A DNA stretch of 6,520 nucleotides from the NCBI GenBank assembly GCA_034432655.1, contig DAOUBP010000024.1, positions 1 to 6,520 of the forward strand. Reading direction: 5' to 3'. This stretch comes from DAOUBP01 sp034432655. Lineage in GTDB: Bacteria; Chloroflexota; Anaerolineae; CG2-30-64-16. This document shows, piece after piece, positions 4,838 through 6,520 of the stretch. Every line of letters starts with the position of its first letter. The first letter of the stretch is position 1. The notes beneath the pieces are model-generated. The model was not told the origin of the DNA and did no database searches. It saw only the letters and a list, made by a program, of their open reading frames with translations. The translations under genes were made by a program, and so were the position numbers.

Positions 4838-6402
4838 CCCTTTGCCAGATAGCCCTTGGGCGGCGGCCCGAGCTCCAGCCGATGGCGGGCGTAGCTGTCG
4901 GTGCTGCTCATGGTGAAGTTGCCGTTGGCGCTGGATTGGGCCATGGCCACCAGCGCCTCGCCGCCGCCGGGGTCGCTGCCGATCAGCTTCACCTCCACGC
5001 CCGCGACCCCGACCGCGGCGGCCCCGGGCGTGCGCGGCTGATAGACGACCTGGCCGGTGAAGGTGCGCGCCGCGCCCACGCCGGCCAACGTCGCGGCGCT
5101 CCAGGTGCTGGGCCGGTTGGAGACGGCCAGGGCCGGCCACAGATCCGTAAGGGTGCGCGGCGCGATGAAGATGCTTTTGCCCAGCGCCAGGCCGATCACG
5201 TGCCCCCACCAGCCGCCCAACAGGTCAATGCCGATGCGGAACTCGGCCCGGCGGGTGGGAAACTCGCCGCAGCATTCCAGGAAGACCCCGGCCCATTTGC
5301 CGTCGGCCGCGGTGGTGGGGGGCCAACCGCCCGTGCCGTTGCCCTGGAGCGCGCTCAGGGTGCCATCGCTGTTCACCCGCAGCGCGAGATGCTCGGGCTG
5401 GGCCGGGTCCAGGCGGGTGTACTGGGCGTCCAGGTACACCGTGGCCGAGCTCTGGCCCGTGGCCAGGCCGTCGAAGCAGACCCACAGGTCGCTGGCCGTG
5501 TGCAGGAGCCAGACGCCGGCGCCGTCCACCGTGACCTGGGTGGCGCTGGCGTACTCGCTGTCGGTCCGGCAGAAGCCATCCAGGGCCGGCGTGACGCTCA
5601 CCTGGGGGATGCGGATGTCGTGGGGAATGGCGCCCTCGTTGCCCCAGGCGACCATGCCGCGCACGATGCCGTGGTGGCCGCCGACCGCATCGTTGGCGTT
5701 GCCGTTGAACTGCCACTCGGCGAGCAGGCCAGGCTGGGCCGCGCCGAAGGACTGGAACATGGTGGCCTTGATGTCCGCTCCATTGCGGGCCACGCTCCAG
5801 ATGCGCAGGTTATCTATCCAGCCGCCGAAGTAGTTGGGGGTGAAGGTATCGTTCACGTCGAAGCCGATGCCCAGGGGCTGGCCCTCCGGCGCGGGGGCCA
5901 GGGGGCCGGGGTTCTCGGCGCTGGCCAGGTCGAGCACCCCGTTGATGTAGTAGCGGCGGATGGTGCCGTCGTAGGTCACGGCGACATGGGTCCACTCGCC
6001 CGCCGGCACCGTGGCGATGCTGTCCACGCCGCTGTCGCTGCCGTGAGGCATGAAGCGCAGCTTGCCGCTGGGCGAGAACCCCAGCCAGTACGAGGTCTGC
6101 CAGCCGTTGCCGAGGAGGGTCTCGTGGCGGCTGCTGGCGTTGCGCTTCACCCACGCCTCGATGGTGATCTGGCCGCCGCTGGGGTTGAGCGCCGCGCTGT
6201 AGGGCACCTGGATGTAGCCGCTGAGGTCGAGCGGCGGGCTGGGCCGGACGCCGGGCAGCGAGACGGCGTAATCGCTCACGGCCGAGGCGGCCGCGGGCCC
6301 CGGGTCCTCTGTGGAGGGGGCCACGGTCTGCCCGGCGGCCGGTGGAATCGCCAAAAGGGAAAGGATCAGAACGGCGAGACTCAACACGCGATAGCGTTTC
6401 AT
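4492..6402 (-). CDS. C25-peptidase gene, N-terminal piece: signal peptide, LamG-like and CBM9-like domains (frameshifted)
   Basis: As read, this gives 636 residues, but only the first 522 (6402-4837) are native; the last 114 are Arg/Pro/Trp/Ser-rich frameshift nonsense. The start MKRYRVLSLAVLILSLLAIP is a textbook signal peptide (KR, hydrophobic core, cleavage near PAAGQ, about residue 24), and GGAGGT lies 5 nt upstream. Residues 62-250 form a LamG/concanavalin-like jellyroll: ITIEAWVKR, EWTHVAVTYDG, YYINGVLD, GWIDNLRIWSVAR. Residues about 267-440 resemble CBM9/DOMON-like domains (DLWVCFDGL, ATVYLDAQ, AEFRIGIDLLG, HVIGLALG). Residues about 445-522 begin a Cna-B/SdrD-like sandwich (TFTGQVVYQP, GVEVKLIG, ANGNFTMSS) that continues in the other frame past 4837. 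Carbohydrate or cell-surface binding is the likely role of these modules, placing the protease on its substrate (inference). No clear promoter is seen upstream; a palindromic tandem array occupies that place. Confidence 0.88.
   Translation of the reverse strand: MKRYRVLSLAVLILSLLAIPPAAGQTVAPSTEDPGPAAASAVSDYAVSLPGVRPSPPLDLSGYIQVPYSAALNPSGGQITIEAWVKRNASSRHETLLGNGWQTSYWLGFSPSGKLRFMPHGSDSGVDSIATVPAGEWTHVAVTYDGTIRRYYINGVLDLASAENPGPLAPAPEGQPLGIGFDVNDTFTPNYFGGWIDNLRIWSVARNGADIKATMFQSFGAAQPGLLAEWQFNGNANDAVGGHHGIVRGMVAWGNEGAIPHDIRIPQVSVTPALDGFCRTDSEYASATQVTVDGAGVWLLHTASDLWVCFDGLATGQSSATVYLDAQYTRLDPAQPEHLALRVNSDGTLSALQGNGTGGWPPTTAADGKWAGVFLECCGEFPTRRAEFRIGIDLLGGWWGHVIGLALGKSIFIAPRTLTDLWPALAVSNRPSTWSAATLAGVGAARTFTGQVVYQPRTPGAAAVGVAGVEVKLIGSDPGGGEALVAMAQSSANGNFTMSSTDSYARHRLELGPPPKGYLAKGPLRTRRAWPWTRAPWTTARPAPAPMRATSSPWATPCPTPWTPSTAPTSSSSRRRASLTPTHWTSSWTSSSGRASRWRSSASRRSTRPTPAAPCRTRSGRWRRRGGRPSAPASST
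4837..4843 (-). other. Frameshift site joining the two halves of the C25 gene
   Basis: On the minus strand the upstream frame reads CTG GCA AAG GGG CCA (LAKGP), and then composition collapses to Arg/Trp/Pro-rich nonsense. Re-reading one G gives CTG GCA AAG GGG GCC ACT GCG AAC (LAKGATAN), which continues smoothly into the protease region. The lesion is thus one base missing from the plus-strand C run 4837-4840, four instead of five. The last seven bases before the switch, A AAG GGG, fit the X XXY YYZ rule for -1 ribosomal slippage. No obvious stimulatory hairpin or upstream ribosome-like site was found. A homopolymer error or true indel is more likely than programmed slippage. Confidence 0.88.
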
Positions 6403-6407
6403 GGCGC

Positions 6408-6413
6408 ACCTCC
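6408..6413 (-). promoter_or_regulatory. Ribosome binding site of the large C25 gene
   Basis: On the minus strand GGAGGT lies 5 nt before the ATG at 6402-6400. This fixes the start at MKRYRVL. The open frame extends back to an ATG at 6480, but those extra 26 codons translate the palindromic repeat (MPGTSKVPGTS) and would bury the signal peptide. Confidence 0.8.
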
Positions 6414-6438
6414 ATGAGACGAGCACTGACCTGAAGGA

Positions 6439-6520
6439 ATAGCCGCGGGACGTGCCAGGCACCTTCGAGGTGCCTGGCACGTGAGTGATAGCCGCGGGAC
6501 GTGCCAGGCACCTTCGAGGT
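6439..6520. repeat. Family A palindromes in a 49-bp tandem array (runs off the window)
   Basis: One full 49-bp unit (6439-6487) is followed by the first 33 bp of a second (6488-6520), identical to the first over that length; the window ends inside it. Each unit starts ATAGCCGCGGG and carries a perfect hairpin: ACGTGCCAGGCACCT (6450-6464), loop TCG, AGGTGCCTGGCACGT (6468-6482). The arms are the same as in the 631-667 copy, which has the opposite loop orientation. The array lies 37 bp upstream of the start of the large minus-strand gene, where its promoter or 5' leader would be. It may therefore be transcribed as a strong leader hairpin or mark an insertion that separated the gene from its promoter. 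The number of units beyond 6520 is unknown. Confidence 0.88.

Noticed and set aside
4838..5209. Upstream extension of the C-terminal open frame to a GTG at 5209
   Set aside because: The translated extension is Arg/Gly/His-rich nonsense, and the other frame over the same bases carries the real beta domains.
4882..6417. 511-codon open frame on the plus strand, and a 295-codon one at 3965-4852
   Set aside because: These have the same antisense shadow composition; the minus strand encodes a signal peptide with a good ribosome site and the LamG-like domain.
6403..6480. Earlier ATG at 6480 as the start of the large gene
   Set aside because: It would translate the palindromic repeat and hide the signal peptide; GGAGGT sits properly before the ATG at 6402.
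6439..6520. CRISPR array
   Set aside because: The repeat units are contiguous with no variable spacers, and the units are perfect hairpins; no cas gene is present.

Overview
This is a GC-rich bacterial window dominated by one very large secreted-protein gene on the minus strand (1211-6402). A short accessory stretch (1-1210) lies beyond its 3' end and carries small genes and dispersed palindromic repeats. The large protein ends in ...RRIYLPLLLRTR. From memory, Tyr-Leu-Pro-Leu-(hydrophobic)-Arg tails are common on exported multidomain proteins of Chloroflexota (Anaerolineae, Caldilineae and Roseiflexus types). A Chloroflexota origin is therefore my best guess, but it is an inference.

The large gene reads as one continuous protein of about 1730 residues only if a single-base frameshift is repaired at a run of four C (4837-4840, plus strand). 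Upstream of the lesion it encodes a signal peptide, a LamG/concanavalin-like jellyroll, a CBM9/DOMON-like beta domain and the start of a Cna-B/SdrD-like beta sandwich. Downstream it encodes the rest of that sandwich, a gingipain-type (MEROPS C25) cysteine protease domain with both catalytic residues, an eight-repeat PQQ-like beta-propeller, about three fibronectin type III-like domains and the C-terminal tail. It is listed as two CDS pieces plus the frameshift site. The lesion could be a sequencing error, a real inactivating indel or, less likely, programmed frameshifting, because the bases there form a canonical A AAG GGG heptamer.

The accessory stretch holds a 75-residue unrecognised ORF (202-429, plus) behind a perfect extended -10 promoter. 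It also holds a 101-residue helical protein resembling the antitoxin-like partners of TumE-type (DUF6516) toxins (682-987, minus), with its own promoter but no recognisable toxin, and a 31-codon tail of a possible broken gene (539-634, minus). No complete multi-gene system is visible.

Two families of perfect or near-perfect palindromes sit in the gaps. Family A has the core GTGCCAGGCACC. It occurs as a 37-bp hairpin at 631-667, a minimal 17-bp form at 1131-1147 and a 49-bp-period tandem array at 6439-6520 that runs off the window. Family B is a GGGCAACTGTGGGGC-type hairpin of about 50 bp at 52-102 and 1159-1205; its inner stem changes by compensatory substitutions. These look like REP-like or MITE-like mobile palindromes, and they flank the genes closely. 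I saw no rRNA, tRNA, CRISPR array, full insertion sequence or origin.
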